Part shown: positions 22,023-31,620 of the stretch, one piece after another
Numbering within the stretch: position 1 is the stretch's first letter
How the letters are laid out: each line of letters opens with the position of its first letter
Assembly (NCBI RefSeq): GCF_027322205.1
Contig: NZ_DAHVHY010000019.1
Span: 1-33,283 of the forward strand
Direction: 5' to 3'
Origin: Acidithiobacillus sp.
GTDB taxonomy: Bacteria > Pseudomonadota > Gammaproteobacteria > Acidithiobacillales > Acidithiobacillaceae
DNA length: 33,283 nt
Position numbers and translations under genes: made by a program
The notes under the pieces: model-generated
What the model was told of the DNA's origin: nothing
The model's input: only the letters and a program-made list of their open reading frames with translations
Databases searched by the model: none

Positions 22023-22962
22023 GATTGAGATCCTCCGCATTGAATTTGAGATCGACATTTTTGTACAGGGAATAGGAAAGACCGATAGGCGGGGCAAACG
22101 GCGCCGCCTGCTCTACAGCAGAAATCACTGCCCGATCGAAATGTGGGTTGCCACTGGACCGGACAACCACAGGTTGCCCAACAATCTGCCCTTGTGGACT
22201 CAGTTGAATCTGCACAACACAGGATAATGCCGCCGAAAAGTGGGTGTCCCATGCATTATACGCTTGGGTACGAATTTCCTGTGCAAAGAGCCCTATCAGA
22301 CGCTGATTTTCTGCTGCCTGCTGGGCATGAGCCGCCGCCATATTGGCCTCGGCCTGTAGCTTGGCCCTGGCGGCTATCTGCTGCTGCAGCGCCTTGGCCC
22401 GTGCGGCTTCAGCGGCTTTGGCCTGCTGCTCGACGAGTTGCTGCTTCAGCGCAGCCGCGCGCTGTGCGGCTGCCGCTTTTTGAGCGGCCTGTTTTTCGGC
22501 AGCGCGTTTTTCGGCCACTTTTTGTGCAGCAGCCTTTTCCGCGGCAGCTGTGGCGGCTGCCCGTTGTGCGGCTTTCTCATGCGCAGCGCGTGCCGCCAAC
22601 TTCTCGGCCCGCTTTTCGGCGGCCTGTTTGGCGGCGGTGATCTGTGCGGCTTTCTGCTTTGCCACCTTCTCTTGTGCCGCCTTTTCGGCGGCAATCCGGG
22701 TGGCGCTGGGCGGGGGTGGCGTCGCCGATTTTGGTACCGGCACGGGCTTCGGAGCGGGCGCGGGTACAGGTTTCGGCGCAGGGACTGGCTTGGCTACCGG
22801 TGCCGCAACCGGTGGCATGCCGCTACTCAGTTGTGCCTGCATCGGGGTATCCCCGGTGCTGCTAGGCACGTTCATGTGAAAACTCCAGAACAAGGCCACC
22901 AGTATCGCGCCGTTGAGCGCAATAGCCAGCACCAGCGGCCAGATCCGTTTGCGTTCTTTCAA
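22015..22962 (-). CDS. tolA: Tol-Pal protein TolA
   Basis: A 315-residue inner-membrane protein. One N-terminal helix (WPLVLAIALNGAILVALFW) contacts TolQ/TolR. A proline-rich section with PVPAPKP-type repeats (~50-85) precedes a long Ala/Lys/Gln helix (~90-215, AAEKAAQ-type repeats) that spans the periplasm. The C-terminal domain (~220-315) includes LSCVVQIQLSPQGQIVGQP, the TonB/TolA-type fold that binds Pal/TolB. The start shares ATGA with the tolR stop. The low-complexity helix is encoded by repetitive DNA (about 22320-22700) and could vary in length among strains. Confidence 0.94.
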   Translation of the reverse strand: MKERKRIWPLVLAIALNGAILVALFWSFHMNVPSSTGDTPMQAQLSSGMPPVAAPVAKPVPAPKPVPAPAPKPVPVPKSATPPPPSATRIAAEKAAQEKVAKQKAAQITAAKQAAEKRAEKLAARAAHEKAAQRAAATAAAEKAAAQKVAEKRAAEKQAAQKAAAAQRAAALKQQLVEQQAKAAEAARAKALQQQIAARAKLQAEANMAAAHAQQAAENQRLIGLFAQEIRTQAYNAWDTHFSAALSCVVQIQLSPQGQIVGQPVVVRSSGNPHFDRAVISAVEQAAPFAPPIGLSYSLYKNVDLKFNAEDLNHG

Positions 22963-23369
22963 TGTCCCTCCTGGCGGGTCAGCAGGCCGACATGGGAAAT
23001 GCCCGCCTCCTGCAAACGCGCCATGACCGCCATGACCTTGCCGTAATCCACATGCGCATCACCGCCCACCAGCACTTGCACCTGATCATGGCTAGCGGCA
23101 GCAATATGCCGCACCGTCGTTGCGAGGTCATCCAGGGCAACGGCGCGGTGGCTCTGCTTGTACTGCATCGAGATACCACCCTGCCTGGTCACCGAAATTA
23201 GTACCGGCGGTGTTTTATCCGATACCGGTTTGGTCACGCCCTTGGGCAGGTTGACATTCACCCCCTGGGTCAGCAGCGGTGCGGAAAGCATGAATATCAC
23301 CAGCAGCACGAGGGTCACGTCGATGTAGGGGACGACGTTCATCTCCGCCATAAGACGCCGTCGTTTCAT
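22959..23369 (-). CDS. tolR: Tol-Pal protein TolR
   Basis: A 136-residue ExbD/TolR protein. The single N-terminal helix holds the functional aspartate in VVPYIDVTLVLLVIFM, which is part of the proton channel formed with TolQ. The remaining periplasmic domain (QGVNVNLPKG onward) binds peptidoglycan in homologues. Overlaps of four bases with both tolQ and tolA show translational coupling. It converts the proton gradient to motion of TolA. Confidence 0.95.
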   Translation of the reverse strand: MKRRRLMAEMNVVPYIDVTLVLLVIFMLSAPLLTQGVNVNLPKGVTKPVSDKTPPVLISVTRQGGISMQYKQSHRAVALDDLATTVRHIAAASHDQVQVLVGGDAHVDYGKVMAVMARLQEAGISHVGLLTRQEGH

Positions 23370-24067
23370 GGCTTCGTCTCAGGCCCCTGCCGATGCAGGA
23401 TGTTGGTGAATTCGTCCATGAAAACCTCATACTGTGCATCGAGATTGTCCAGTTGATGGACATAGCGATTGTAGGCGGCGGTCGCCGGGATCGCCGCGAA
23501 AAGGCCTGCCGCCGTAGCGATAAGTGCCTCTGCGACAGGGGGCGCCACCGTCGCCAGAGTGGCCTGCCCCGCAACGCCGATAGCCATGAAAGCCGTCATG
23601 ATGCCCCAGACGGTGCCGAGGAGGCCGATAAAGGGGCTCACAGAGGATACGGAGGCGAGGAAAGCCAGATTGTTTTCCAGGCGTCCCACTTCGCGCATCT
23701 GGGCAACCCGCATGGCGCGCCGTGCGGCATCCAGGGCGTCACTGGGACGGATTTTATTGCGCTGGCGCTGAAATTCTTCATAACCGGCGCAGAAAATGCT
23801 GCCCGCGCCCGTCTCCAGGTTGCTGTTTCCGGAAACGTGCTGATAGATCTGGCTCATCTCACCACCGCTCCAGAAGCGCTTCTCGAAGCGTGCCAGGGCC
23901 TTGTGTGCGCTGGCAAAGACGGCGAACTTCTGGAAGATGATCGTCCAGGAAGCAACGGACGCGATGAGTAATATGACGAGAATGACCTGTACGACCCCGC
24001 TGGCGTGCATCACCAGATGGGTCATGGAGAGGGACTGGGCGGTATTGGCGATGGTATGGGGATCCAT
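23366..24067 (-). CDS. tolQ: Tol-Pal protein TolQ
   Basis: A 233-residue ExbB/TolQ/MotA-family protein with three transmembrane helices, one near residue 25-45 (VVQVILVILLIASVASW) and two in the second half. The helix-2/3 region SPFIGLLGTVWGIMTAF and ATVAPPVAEALIATAAGL holds the polar threonines lining the proton path. It forms the pentamer around TolR. The gene begins six bases after the ybgC stop and overlaps tolR by four bases. Confidence 0.95.
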   Translation of the reverse strand: MDPHTIANTAQSLSMTHLVMHASGVVQVILVILLIASVASWTIIFQKFAVFASAHKALARFEKRFWSGGEMSQIYQHVSGNSNLETGAGSIFCAGYEEFQRQRNKIRPSDALDAARRAMRVAQMREVGRLENNLAFLASVSSVSPFIGLLGTVWGIMTAFMAIGVAGQATLATVAPPVAEALIATAAGLFAAIPATAAYNRYVHQLDNLDAQYEVFMDEFTNILHRQGPETKP

Positions 24068-24073
24068 AAAATC

Positions 24074-24485
24074 TCACGGCTGAACAGAAAGAGGAATGGC
24101 CTGCAATAATGCCGCAGGGATAACGTGGGGACGAAAACCAGCGGCATCGAGGCAGACCACTTCCACCTCTCCACTACAGAGCATCCTGTCCCCAACAGAA
24201 ACGATTTGCCGAAAATCCATGCGCACGGGGCTCTTGTTCACGACCCTGGTTCCCACCCGGAGCAGGTCATTGAAGCGGGCCGGAGCGCGGAAGTCCAGGC
24301 GGGCGCGGCGTACCGCAAAAATGATTCCTGCATCCTGCTCCAGTACATCCAGTTCATAACCCCGCTCGCGCAGCATTTCGGTGCGGGCGCGCTCCATGAA
24401 GCGTAAGTAGTTGGCATGGTACACCACCCCGCCATGATCCGTATCTTCATAATAAACGCGAACGTGGAAAGTGCTGATGGGATCA

Positions 24486-24496
<11 letters not shown>
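24074..24496 (-). CDS. ybgC: Acyl-CoA thioesterase YbgC
   Basis: A 140-residue hot-dog-fold thioesterase of the tol-pal-associated YbgC family. The catalytic segment [19 protein letters not shown], with the conserved aspartate, lies at ~14-32, and the helix [14 protein letters not shown] follows. It hydrolyses short-chain acyl-CoA or acyl-ACP and may connect phospholipid synthesis with Tol function. The first codons overlap the ruvB end by 11 bases, so the ruv and tol genes are probably transcribed together. Confidence 0.94.
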
Positions 24497-25511
<1,015 letters not shown>

Positions 25512-25550
25512 TCTGGTCTGACCATTGGCGCGCTGGTGGGTTCCAAAAAA

Positions 25551-26132
25551 TCAATGACGTGACAAATTTTGCAGCGACTGCCGGATAAGGTCTTCCAAAC
25601 CCAGACCTTCCGCCAGACCGGCTATGGCCTGGCTCGCCTGCGCAGGCTTATAACCTAAAGTCAGCAGTGCTGCAATGGCTTCCTGTCGGGGGTCGCTGCC
25701 AGCGGTGCTGCCCACCGGTCCCGGCGCGATGCCACCCATCTTGTCACGCAGTTCCACCACCAGCCGTTCAGCGGTTTTCGGGCCGATACCGGGGATGGCG
25801 GTGAGTTGCGCGGTGTTGCCCTCGGCCACGGCCTGACTGAGCCGCTCCGCAGACAGACCGGAAAGGCAGGCCAGCGCCACCTTGCCGCCGATACCGTTGA
25901 CCCGGATCAGCAGGCGAAAGGTATCACGCTCCGCTATGGTCATGAAACCATAGAGTAAATGGGCATCTTCGCGAATGGTGAGGTGGGTGTAGACGGTCAG
26001 TGCTGCACCCTCGGCGGGCATCTGATAAAAGCCGGACAGGGGCATCTCCAGTTCATAGCCGACCCCTTGCACGTTGAGCCAGAGCCAGGGCGGACGCCGC
26101 TGCAAGATGGTGCCGGTAAGCGAGGTGATCAT
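25551..26132 (-). CDS. ruvA: Holliday junction recognition protein RuvA
   Basis: A 193-residue junction-binding protein. The N-terminal OB domain (MITSLTGTILQRRPPWLWL) is followed by two helix-hairpin-helix motifs (VNGIGGKVALACLSGL and IPGIGPKTAERLVVEL) and a C-terminal domain (EAIAALLTLGYKPAQASQAI) that contacts RuvB. Length is normal. It lies 30 bases after ruvC, with AAGGGA upstream of the ATG. Confidence 0.97.
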   Translation of the reverse strand: MITSLTGTILQRRPPWLWLNVQGVGYELEMPLSGFYQMPAEGAALTVYTHLTIREDAHLLYGFMTIAERDTFRLLIRVNGIGGKVALACLSGLSAERLSQAVAEGNTAQLTAIPGIGPKTAERLVVELRDKMGGIAPGPVGSTAGSDPRQEAIAALLTLGYKPAQASQAIAGLAEGLGLEDLIRQSLQNLSRH

Positions 26133-26162
26133 GACGGATGGTCCCTTCGGTCGTGACGCGGT

Positions 26163-26708
26163 TCAGCGGCTGGCAGCCAGCTGCCAGCGTTGCCGGGTGC
26201 TGGCATGGTGGGCATGACAAATGGCACAAGCCAAGGCATCGGCAGCATCGGCCTGCGGGTTTTCGCTCAGTTTGAGGAGCCAGCGGACCATGCTTTGTAC
26301 CTGCTCCTTGGCCGCATGGCCACCACCGACGGCGGCTTTTTTGATCTGCAGTGCCGTGTATTCATGTACGGGCAACCCGGCTTCCAGCAAGGCGACGAGG
26401 GCTGCACCGCGCGCCTGCCCCAGCTTGAGGGCAGAGTCGGCATTGCGCGCCATGAACACCTGCTCAATGGCCGCCACATTCGGCTGAGTGTCGCCAATGA
26501 CCTGTTTCAGTTCGTGATAGATGGCGCCAATGCGTTCCAGAAAGGGCTGCCCGGACACATTCAGACAACCATGGGTGATATGCCGGAGTTGGCCAGACGC
26601 GTCGGACTCAATAATGCCGTAGCCAGTGCGCAAAGAACCGGGATCAATACCGATGATCCGCACCGCCGCCTTGGGCAGGGATGCAGGCGATGCTCCGGCA
26701 TTCAGCAT
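26163..26708 (-). CDS. ruvC: Holliday junction resolvase RuvC
   Basis: The nuclease that cuts Holliday junctions in the RuvABC complex. RIIGIDPGSLRTGYG carries the first catalytic aspartate of the RNase-H-like fold; the second acidic site lies in VAAIEQVFMARNADSALKLG, and the last in QADAADALACAICHAHH. From the ATG at 26708 the protein is 181 residues; a GTG at 26663 (VRIIGIDPG), preceded by AAGGCGG, would give the more usual ~166 residues and may be the real start. It follows yebC closely in the same direction. Confidence 0.95.
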   Translation of the reverse strand: MLNAGASPASLPKAAVRIIGIDPGSLRTGYGIIESDASGQLRHITHGCLNVSGQPFLERIGAIYHELKQVIGDTQPNVAAIEQVFMARNADSALKLGQARGAALVALLEAGLPVHEYTALQIKKAAVGGGHAAKEQVQSMVRWLLKLSENPQADAADALACAICHAHHASTRQRWQLAASR

Positions 26709-26742
26709 GGCCGCAGCCTCTGCCAAAAGCTCCGCCGCAGGT

Positions 26743-27495
26743 TCAGGAGACCGCTTCCAGACGGGCCATTTCCTCGTCACTGATCTCGTAGTTGGCATAA
26801 ACGTTCTGCACGTCGTCATTCTCTTCGAGGAAGTCTATCAGACGTAACACTTTTTCCGCATCCTCCCCGCTCACTTCTATGGTTGTTTCGGGGATCATGG
26901 TGATTTCGGTTTCTTCTGCCTTCAATCCCGCCGCTTCCAGTGCCACGGCGACGCTATGCAACTCCGTTGCGGCGGTGTAGACGGCGATACGCTCGCCCTC
27001 GTTGACCACATCTTCAGCACCCGCCTCCAGTGCCGCTTCGAGAATCCGGTCTTCGTCGGCATTGGCGGGAAAACTGATCAGACCGCGCTTCCTGAACAAA
27101 TAGGCCACCGAGCCTGCAGTGCCCATATTGCCACCGCGTTTGGAGAAAATATGACGCACTTCGGCGACGGTGCGAACCTTGTTGTCGGTCATGGTCTCGA
27201 CCAGAATGGCGATGCCGCCGGGGCCATAGCCTTCGTAGGTTACCTCCTCGTAATCCACACCTTCCAGCTCACCGGTGCCACGCTTGATTGCCCGCTCGAT
27301 GGTGTCTTTGGTCATATTGGCCCCGTAGGCCTTGTCCAGGGCCAGACGCAAGCGGGAATTACTGGCCGGATCACCGCCGCCGGCCCGCGCCGCCACCGTA
27401 ATTTCGCGGATGAGGCGGGTGAAAATCTTGCCGCGCTTGGCGTCCTTCAGCGCTTTCTTGAATTTGATGGTGGACCATTTGCTATGCCCGGACAT
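26743..27495 (-). CDS. yebC: YebC/TACO1 family protein
   Basis: A 250-residue YebC/PmpR/TACO1-type protein. The start [20 protein letters not shown] is nearly invariant in the family, followed by [20 protein letters not shown] and [19 protein letters not shown]. Members act as transcription factors or help ribosomes translate difficult sequences such as polyproline stretches. Direct neighbourhood to ruvC is widespread in bacteria. It lies 74 bases after plsC, a slightly wider gap than elsewhere in the operon. Confidence 0.95.
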   Translation of the reverse strand: MSGHSKWSTIKFKKALKDAKRGKIFTRLIREITVAARAGGGDPASNSRLRLALDKAYGANMTKDTIERAIKRGTGELEGVDYEEVTYEGYGPGGIAILVETMTDNKVRTVAEVRHIFSKRGGNMGTAGSVAYLFRKRGLISFPANADEDRILEAALEAGAEDVVNEGERIAVYTAATELHSVAVALEAAGLKAEETEITMIPETTIEVSGEDAEKVLRLIDFLEENDDVQNVYANYEISDEEMARLEAVS

Positions 27496-27569
27496 GACGT
27501 ACTCCCTGTTCTATCACTGGATTCTTCTGCCAAAATATCGTCCATGGTACCGCAAAGGCGGGGATGCCG

Positions 27570-28181
27570 TCATGCGAGGGTGGCGATGGCGCTCATGGTG
27601 GCACCGAGTACTTCGGCGGCATCGGCATCGCGGTGAAAATGCAGGGGCACGCCATAACGCAACAGAGGCCGTTGCCGGTGCAGCCAGGTGGCGAGGTCAG
27701 ACCGGCCTTGCCGTGCGCCACTGATATGGGCTGGCACCACCGGAGCGGCACTTTCCCGCACCAGCCAGGCCACGCCTTTCTGGGTCTGATCGCGGTTGAT
27801 CCCGCCTTCAGGGAAAATACCCAGCACCCGTCCGTCTTCCAATAACCGGCGCGCCTGCAGCAGGGCGCGCACATCATGACCGTTACGGCGTACCGGGATG
27901 CTGTAACTTTGGTCCAGCAGACGGCGCATCCAGGCCTTTTCGTAATATTCCTGAGCCACCAGAAAGGAAATCACCCGCTGGTTGCTGGCGACCAGCAGCA
28001 GGGGGTCCAGTACCGACACATGGTTGCAGGCGAGGATGGCCGGCCCGGTTTCAGGAACGCTGCTGGGCTCCCAGTGACCCCCCTGATAAAAGCGGGTATA
28101 GCTGTAAAGCAGGGTATGCAAGCCACGCTGGGTAAAGGACCATTCCGTTGCCTGATCGGCCGCCGCAGACGGTTGTCCCAT
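27570..28181 (-). CDS. plsC: 1-acyl-sn-glycerol-3-phosphate acyltransferase-like protein
   Basis: A 203-residue member of the PlsC/LPLAT family. The catalytic HX4D motif is CNHVSVLDP (His54, Asp59), motif II is in SIPVRRNGHD, motif III is GIFPEGGINRD, and motif IV is VVPAHISGA. It likely acylates lysophosphatidic acid at the membrane during phospholipid synthesis. It lacks the long N-terminal membrane helices of E. coli PlsC and is somewhat short, so another acyl acceptor is possible. It starts eight bases after nadA. Confidence 0.85.
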   Translation of the reverse strand: MGQPSAAADQATEWSFTQRGLHTLLYSYTRFYQGGHWEPSSVPETGPAILACNHVSVLDPLLLVASNQRVISFLVAQEYYEKAWMRRLLDQSYSIPVRRNGHDVRALLQARRLLEDGRVLGIFPEGGINRDQTQKGVAWLVRESAAPVVPAHISGARQGRSDLATWLHRQRPLLRYGVPLHFHRDADAAEVLGATMSAIATLA

Positions 28182-28189
28182 GGTGTCCG

Positions 28190-29287
28190 TCAGGAAACCG
28201 CCAGCATACGTTCCAACGCCAGGCGGGCCAGAGCGGCGGTCTCGGGGTCTACCTGAATGCGGTTGACCACCTGACCCGCAAGGAGGCTTTCCAGCGAGCG
28301 CGCCAGTTGCTCCGGATCAATGCGGAACATGGTGGAGCACATGCAGACCATAGGCGACATGAACTCCACCGTCTTGCCCTCCGCGCGCACCTCGTCGGCC
28401 AGGCGGGTGACCAGATTGACCTCCGTGCCTACCAGCCACGCACTGCCGGGCGGCGACGCCTTGACCGTGCGCAGGATGAAATCCGTGGAGCCGACGGCGT
28501 CGGACCTCTGGCAGACTTCAAAAGACGCTTCTGGATGGGCGATCACCTGCCCTTGCGGATGCTCGCGGCGCCAGCGTTCGATATGGGCTGGCTGAAACAT
28601 CTGGTGGACGGCGCAGTGCCCTTTCCAGAGCAGAATTTTGGCACGGCGGATTTCCTCGGGCGTGAGGCCGCCGAGGGGTTGGCTGGGGTCCCAGACCGGC
28701 ATGTCGCGCAGGGGAATACCCAGTTGATGCCCGGTCCAGCGTCCCAGATGCTGATCGGGGAAGAACAGGGCCTTGGGACGTTGCTGGAAAGACCAGTCGA
28801 GCACTTTGCGGGCATTGGAGGAGGTGCAGACGGTGCCGCCGTGGACGCCGCAAAAGGCCTTGAGCGCGGCCGAAGAGTTCACGTAGGTGACGGGTGTGAC
28901 CTCCCGCTCCACATCGATCACTGTCGCCAGCTCTTCCCAGGCACGCTGCACCTGGGGCATATCGGCCATATCGGCCATGGAACAACCGGCATTGAGGTCC
29001 GGCAGGATGCTGGCCTGTTCCGGGCGGCTGAGAATGTCGGCCACTTCCGCCATGAAGTGAACGCCGCAGAAGACGATGAACTCGGCCTCCTGCTCGGCGG
29101 CAGCACGGGAGAGCTGCAGGGAGTCGCCATGAAAGTCGGCGTGACGGTAGACTTCCTCGCGCTGATAATGGTGGCCGAGGATGACCGCGCGTTTACCCAG
29201 CGCGGCCTTGGCCCGCCGAATCCGCGCATCGAGTTCCAACCCATCGCTGCGCCGGAGTCCCTGAATCATCACCGTTTCCACACCCAT
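28190..29287 (-). CDS. nadA: Quinolinate synthase NadA
   Basis: A 365-residue 4Fe-4S enzyme that condenses iminoaspartate with dihydroxyacetone phosphate to form quinolinate for NAD. Recognisable blocks are VILGHHYQREEVYRHAD, GDSLQLSRAAAE, IVFCGVHFMAEVADIL, TYVNSSAALKAFC, VIAHPEASFEVCQRSD and FMSPMVCMCSTM; candidate cluster cysteines lie in the VCTSSNA, CQRSD and CMCSTM segments. The start at 29287 is supported by GAGAGGG upstream. NadB and NadC are not nearby. It is the first gene of the minus-strand operon continuing into plsC, yebC, ruv and tol. Confidence 0.95.
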   Translation of the reverse strand: MGVETVMIQGLRRSDGLELDARIRRAKAALGKRAVILGHHYQREEVYRHADFHGDSLQLSRAAAEQEAEFIVFCGVHFMAEVADILSRPEQASILPDLNAGCSMADMADMPQVQRAWEELATVIDVEREVTPVTYVNSSAALKAFCGVHGGTVCTSSNARKVLDWSFQQRPKALFFPDQHLGRWTGHQLGIPLRDMPVWDPSQPLGGLTPEEIRRAKILLWKGHCAVHQMFQPAHIERWRREHPQGQVIAHPEASFEVCQRSDAVGSTDFILRTVKASPPGSAWLVGTEVNLVTRLADEVRAEGKTVEFMSPMVCMCSTMFRIDPEQLARSLESLLAGQVVNRIQVDPETAALARLALERMLAVS

Positions 29288-29332
29288 AACCGACCCTCTC
29301 AGGCGCTATCGCGCGTGCAAAAATATCCGATT

Positions 29333-29361
29333 ACGTTACGAAGCCGCCTGCTGCCCGTCAA
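29333..29361 (-). promoter_or_regulatory. Candidate nadA promoter
   Basis: Minus strand: TTGACG (29361-29356), 17-base spacer, TAACGT (29338-29333). The -35 is strong and the -10 weak. It lies in the 86-base gap between aspS and nadA, about 50 bases before the nadA ATG. Confidence 0.35.
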
Positions 29362-29373
29362 GCGGTGCCCTTT

Positions 29374-31164
29374 TCAGGGATTTTGTACGTCGGCGCCGAC
29401 TCCGGGACGCAGGCGGATGCCCAATTCCTGAAGCTGCTTGTCGGCCACGGTGCCAGGGGCTTCGGTGAGCAGGCAACCGGCTTTTTGCGTCTTGGGGAAG
29501 GCGATCACATCACGGATGGTCTCGGCACCACAGAGGAGCATGACCAGCCGGTCCAGTCCGAAAGCCAGACCCCCATGGGGCGGCGCGCCATAATGCAGGG
29601 CGTCGAGGAGGAAACCGAATTTGTCCCGCGCCTCTTCCGCACCAATGCCGAGGGCGGCGAAGACCTTTTCCTGTACCACCTCCTGATGGATGCGGATACT
29701 GCCGCCGCCAATTTCGTTGCCATTGAGCACCAGATCGTAGGCCCGCGCCAGGGCGTTGCCGGGATCCTGGCTGAGGGTTTCCAAGTGTTCCGTCTGCGGC
29801 GCGGTAAAGGGGTGATGGGTGGAAGTCCAGCGGTCTTCCTTGTCGTCATAGTCGAACATCGGGAAATCGGTGATCCAGACCGGGCACCATTTGCCTTCCA
29901 GCAAACCCAGATCAGCGGCCAGACGGTTACGCAGGTTGCCGAGGGCTTCGTTGACGATTTTGGCCGTATCGGCGCCGAAAAAGAGGATGTCGCCCGCCGC
30001 CGCGCCGCTCCGCCGGAGGATTTCCCGCAGGACATTTTCCGGCAGGAACTTGACGATGGGGGATTGCAGACCCTCGTTACCCTGATCCAGGGCATTCACC
30101 TTGATCCAGGCCAAGCCCCTGGCCCCGTAGATGGCGGCGAACTGGGTGTAGACATCAATCTGCGCCCGGCTGAGCTGGGCACCGCCCGGAATACGCAGGC
30201 AGGCCACCCGCCCGCGCGGACGTTCGGCGGCTTCGCGAAAGACCTTGAAGTCCACCTCGCCCATGAGATCGGTGAGTTCGGTGAGTTCCAGCGGATTGCG
30301 CAGATCGGGGCGGTCCACACCGAAACGGTGCATGGAGTCTCCGTAGGTCATGCGCGGGAAGGGGTCGGGGAGCTGCACCCCCAGCACCTCGGCGAAAAGC
30401 CCGCGAATCATGGGCTCGGCAATCCCCATGACGGCCGCTTCATCGACAAAGGATGCCTCGATATCAATCTGGGTGAACTCCGGCTGACGATCGGCGCGCA
30501 AGTCTTCGTCACGAAAACATTTGGTGATCTGGTAGTAACGGTCCAGCCCGGCCACCATCAGGAGCTGTTTGAAGAGTTGCGGGCTCTGGGGCAGCGCGAA
30601 AAAATGTCCCGGCTGGGTGCGCGAGGGCACCAGATAGTCACGGGCGCCCTCGGGGGTGGAGCGGGTAAGGACGGGTGTTTCCACATCGATAAAGCCAGCG
30701 GCATCCAGGTAGCTGCGCACAAAACGGGTCACCTGGTGGCGCAGTCGCAAGCGATTCAGCATTTCCGGGCGGCGCAGGTCCAGATAGCGGTATTTGAGCC
30801 GCAGATTCTCGGCGATGTCTTCCTCATCCAGCGGGAAAGGGACCGGCTCGGATCGGTTGAGAATGCTGATGCGCGCTGCGGCCAGTTCCACTTTGCCACT
30901 GGGCATGTGGGGATTCTCGGTGCCCGCGGGACGGGCGCGCAGAACACCTTCCACCTGCAACACGAACTCACTGCGGCACTCGTTGGCGGCCGCGAAGGCG
31001 TCCACCTGATCCGGATCGGCGACGACCTGTACCAGGCCTTCACGGTCCCGCAGATCAATAAAAATGACGCCGCCATGATCGCGCCGCCGTTGCGCCCAGC
31101 CGCAGAGGCTGACGGTTTGGCCAAGCAAGCCTTCGTGAATGCCATTACAATAGTGTGTCCGCAT
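29374..31164 (-). CDS. aspS: Aspartyl-tRNA synthetase AspS
   Basis: A 596-residue class IIb synthetase of the bacterial type. An N-terminal OB anticodon-binding domain ([21 protein letters not shown]) is followed by motif 2 ([22 protein letters not shown]), the bacterial GAD insertion (~290-420) and motif 3 ([15 protein letters not shown]) near the C-terminus, with [16 protein letters not shown] in the active site. It attaches aspartate to tRNA-Asp; whether it also charges tRNA-Asn cannot be told here. The start MRTHYCNG matches the family; the frame is open slightly farther upstream through the leader hairpin, which is not coding. Confidence 0.97.
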   Translation of the reverse strand: MRTHYCNGIHEGLLGQTVSLCGWAQRRRDHGGVIFIDLRDREGLVQVVADPDQVDAFAAANECRSEFVLQVEGVLRARPAGTENPHMPSGKVELAAARISILNRSEPVPFPLDEEDIAENLRLKYRYLDLRRPEMLNRLRLRHQVTRFVRSYLDAAGFIDVETPVLTRSTPEGARDYLVPSRTQPGHFFALPQSPQLFKQLLMVAGLDRYYQITKCFRDEDLRADRQPEFTQIDIEASFVDEAAVMGIAEPMIRGLFAEVLGVQLPDPFPRMTYGDSMHRFGVDRPDLRNPLELTELTDLMGEVDFKVFREAAERPRGRVACLRIPGGAQLSRAQIDVYTQFAAIYGARGLAWIKVNALDQGNEGLQSPIVKFLPENVLREILRRSGAAAGDILFFGADTAKIVNEALGNLRNRLAADLGLLEGKWCPVWITDFPMFDYDDKEDRWTSTHHPFTAPQTEHLETLSQDPGNALARAYDLVLNGNEIGGGSIRIHQEVVQEKVFAALGIGAEEARDKFGFLLDALHYGAPPHGGLAFGLDRLVMLLCGAETIRDVIAFPKTQKAGCLLTEAPGTVADKQLQELGIRLRPGVGADVQNP

Positions 31165-31183
31165 GCTGCATCCCGTATGAGTC

Positions 31184-31215
31184 AACAAGAAAAGGGCCAC
31201 CCGACCGGGAGGCCC
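31184..31215 (-). terminator. Rho-independent terminator between fmdB-type gene and aspS
   Basis: On the minus strand GGGCC, T, CCC, loop GGTC, GGG, T, GGCCC (31215-31194) forms a stem of five plus three GC-rich pairs with a T-T mismatch, directly followed by TTTTCTTGTT (31193-31184). It ends transcription from the upstream gene, or acts in the aspS leader if the promoter at 31222-31251 is real. Confidence 0.75.
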
Positions 31216-31221
31216 GCGCAC

Positions 31222-31251
31222 AATCTAGCCTTGCCGCGCGCGCTACGTCAA
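31222..31251 (-). promoter_or_regulatory. Candidate aspS promoter overlapping the upstream stop codon
   Basis: Minus strand: TTGACG (31251-31246), 18-base spacer, TAGATT (31227-31222). Five and four of six consensus bases. The -35 contains the TGA of the zinc-ribbon gene. Transcripts would begin near 31215 and immediately include the terminator hairpin. Confidence 0.4.
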
Positions 31252-31508
31252 TGACAGGCGCAGCCCCCAGCGGGACAGGACGGCGCGGCGGCGGCTTCCG
31301 GCTTGCTCTCACTGGCTTTGTTGCTGCCCCCCTTGAAATCGGTCTGGTACCAGCCGGAACCCTTCAGGGCGAAGCCCCCGGCGCTGAGTTGCCGCTCCAG
31401 CCCCGGTTTGCCGCAGTGGGGGCAGTCGGTCAGACGGGAATCATTCATGCGCTGCTCGGCGCTCAGATGGTGTCCGCAGTCCTTGCATACATACTCGTAA
31501 GTTGGCAT
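31248..31508 (-). CDS. FmdB-type zinc ribbon protein
   Basis: An 86-residue small protein of the FmdB/CxxC_CxxC_SSSS regulatory family. It starts MPTYEYVCKDCGHH, with the second cysteine pair in DCPHCGKPG, together forming a zinc ribbon, followed by LSAGGFALKGSGWYQTDF, typical of the family. The tail is an Ala/Ser/Glu linker ending in CPAGGCACH, another possible metal site. Start at 31508 fits the invariant MPxYEY. The gene often lies beside aspS in proteobacteria, as here. A role in transcription has been suggested for the family but is not established. Confidence 0.92.
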   Translation of the reverse strand: MPTYEYVCKDCGHHLSAEQRMNDSRLTDCPHCGKPGLERQLSAGGFALKGSGWYQTDFKGGSNKASESKPEAAAAPSCPAGGCACH

Positions 31509-31552
31509 CGTATTAACTCCGTATTTAGGTTGTAACTTATAAAGATGCCTAT

Positions 31553-31581
31553 TAAATACGTCCTCACGCCGCAATTTTCAA
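31553..31581 (-). promoter_or_regulatory. Candidate promoter of the FmdB-type gene
   Basis: Minus strand: TTGAAA (31581-31576), 17-base spacer, TATTTA (31558-31553), in the 112-base gap between two divergent genes. The -35 is good, the -10 weak. The same gap must also hold the marC promoter, which was not resolved. Confidence 0.3.
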
Positions 31582-31620
31582 GAGCCTTGCAATGGAACCG
31601 ACCCGGTAAGGAGGGCGCGG

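Noticed and set aside
29365-31254. Long open frame of 629 codons on the plus strand
   Set aside because: It is antisense to aspS, whose protein is unmistakable; GC-rich codon bias keeps the opposite frame open. The same applies to plus-strand frames at 28148-29431, 1290-2405, 9883-10896 and 7374-8270.
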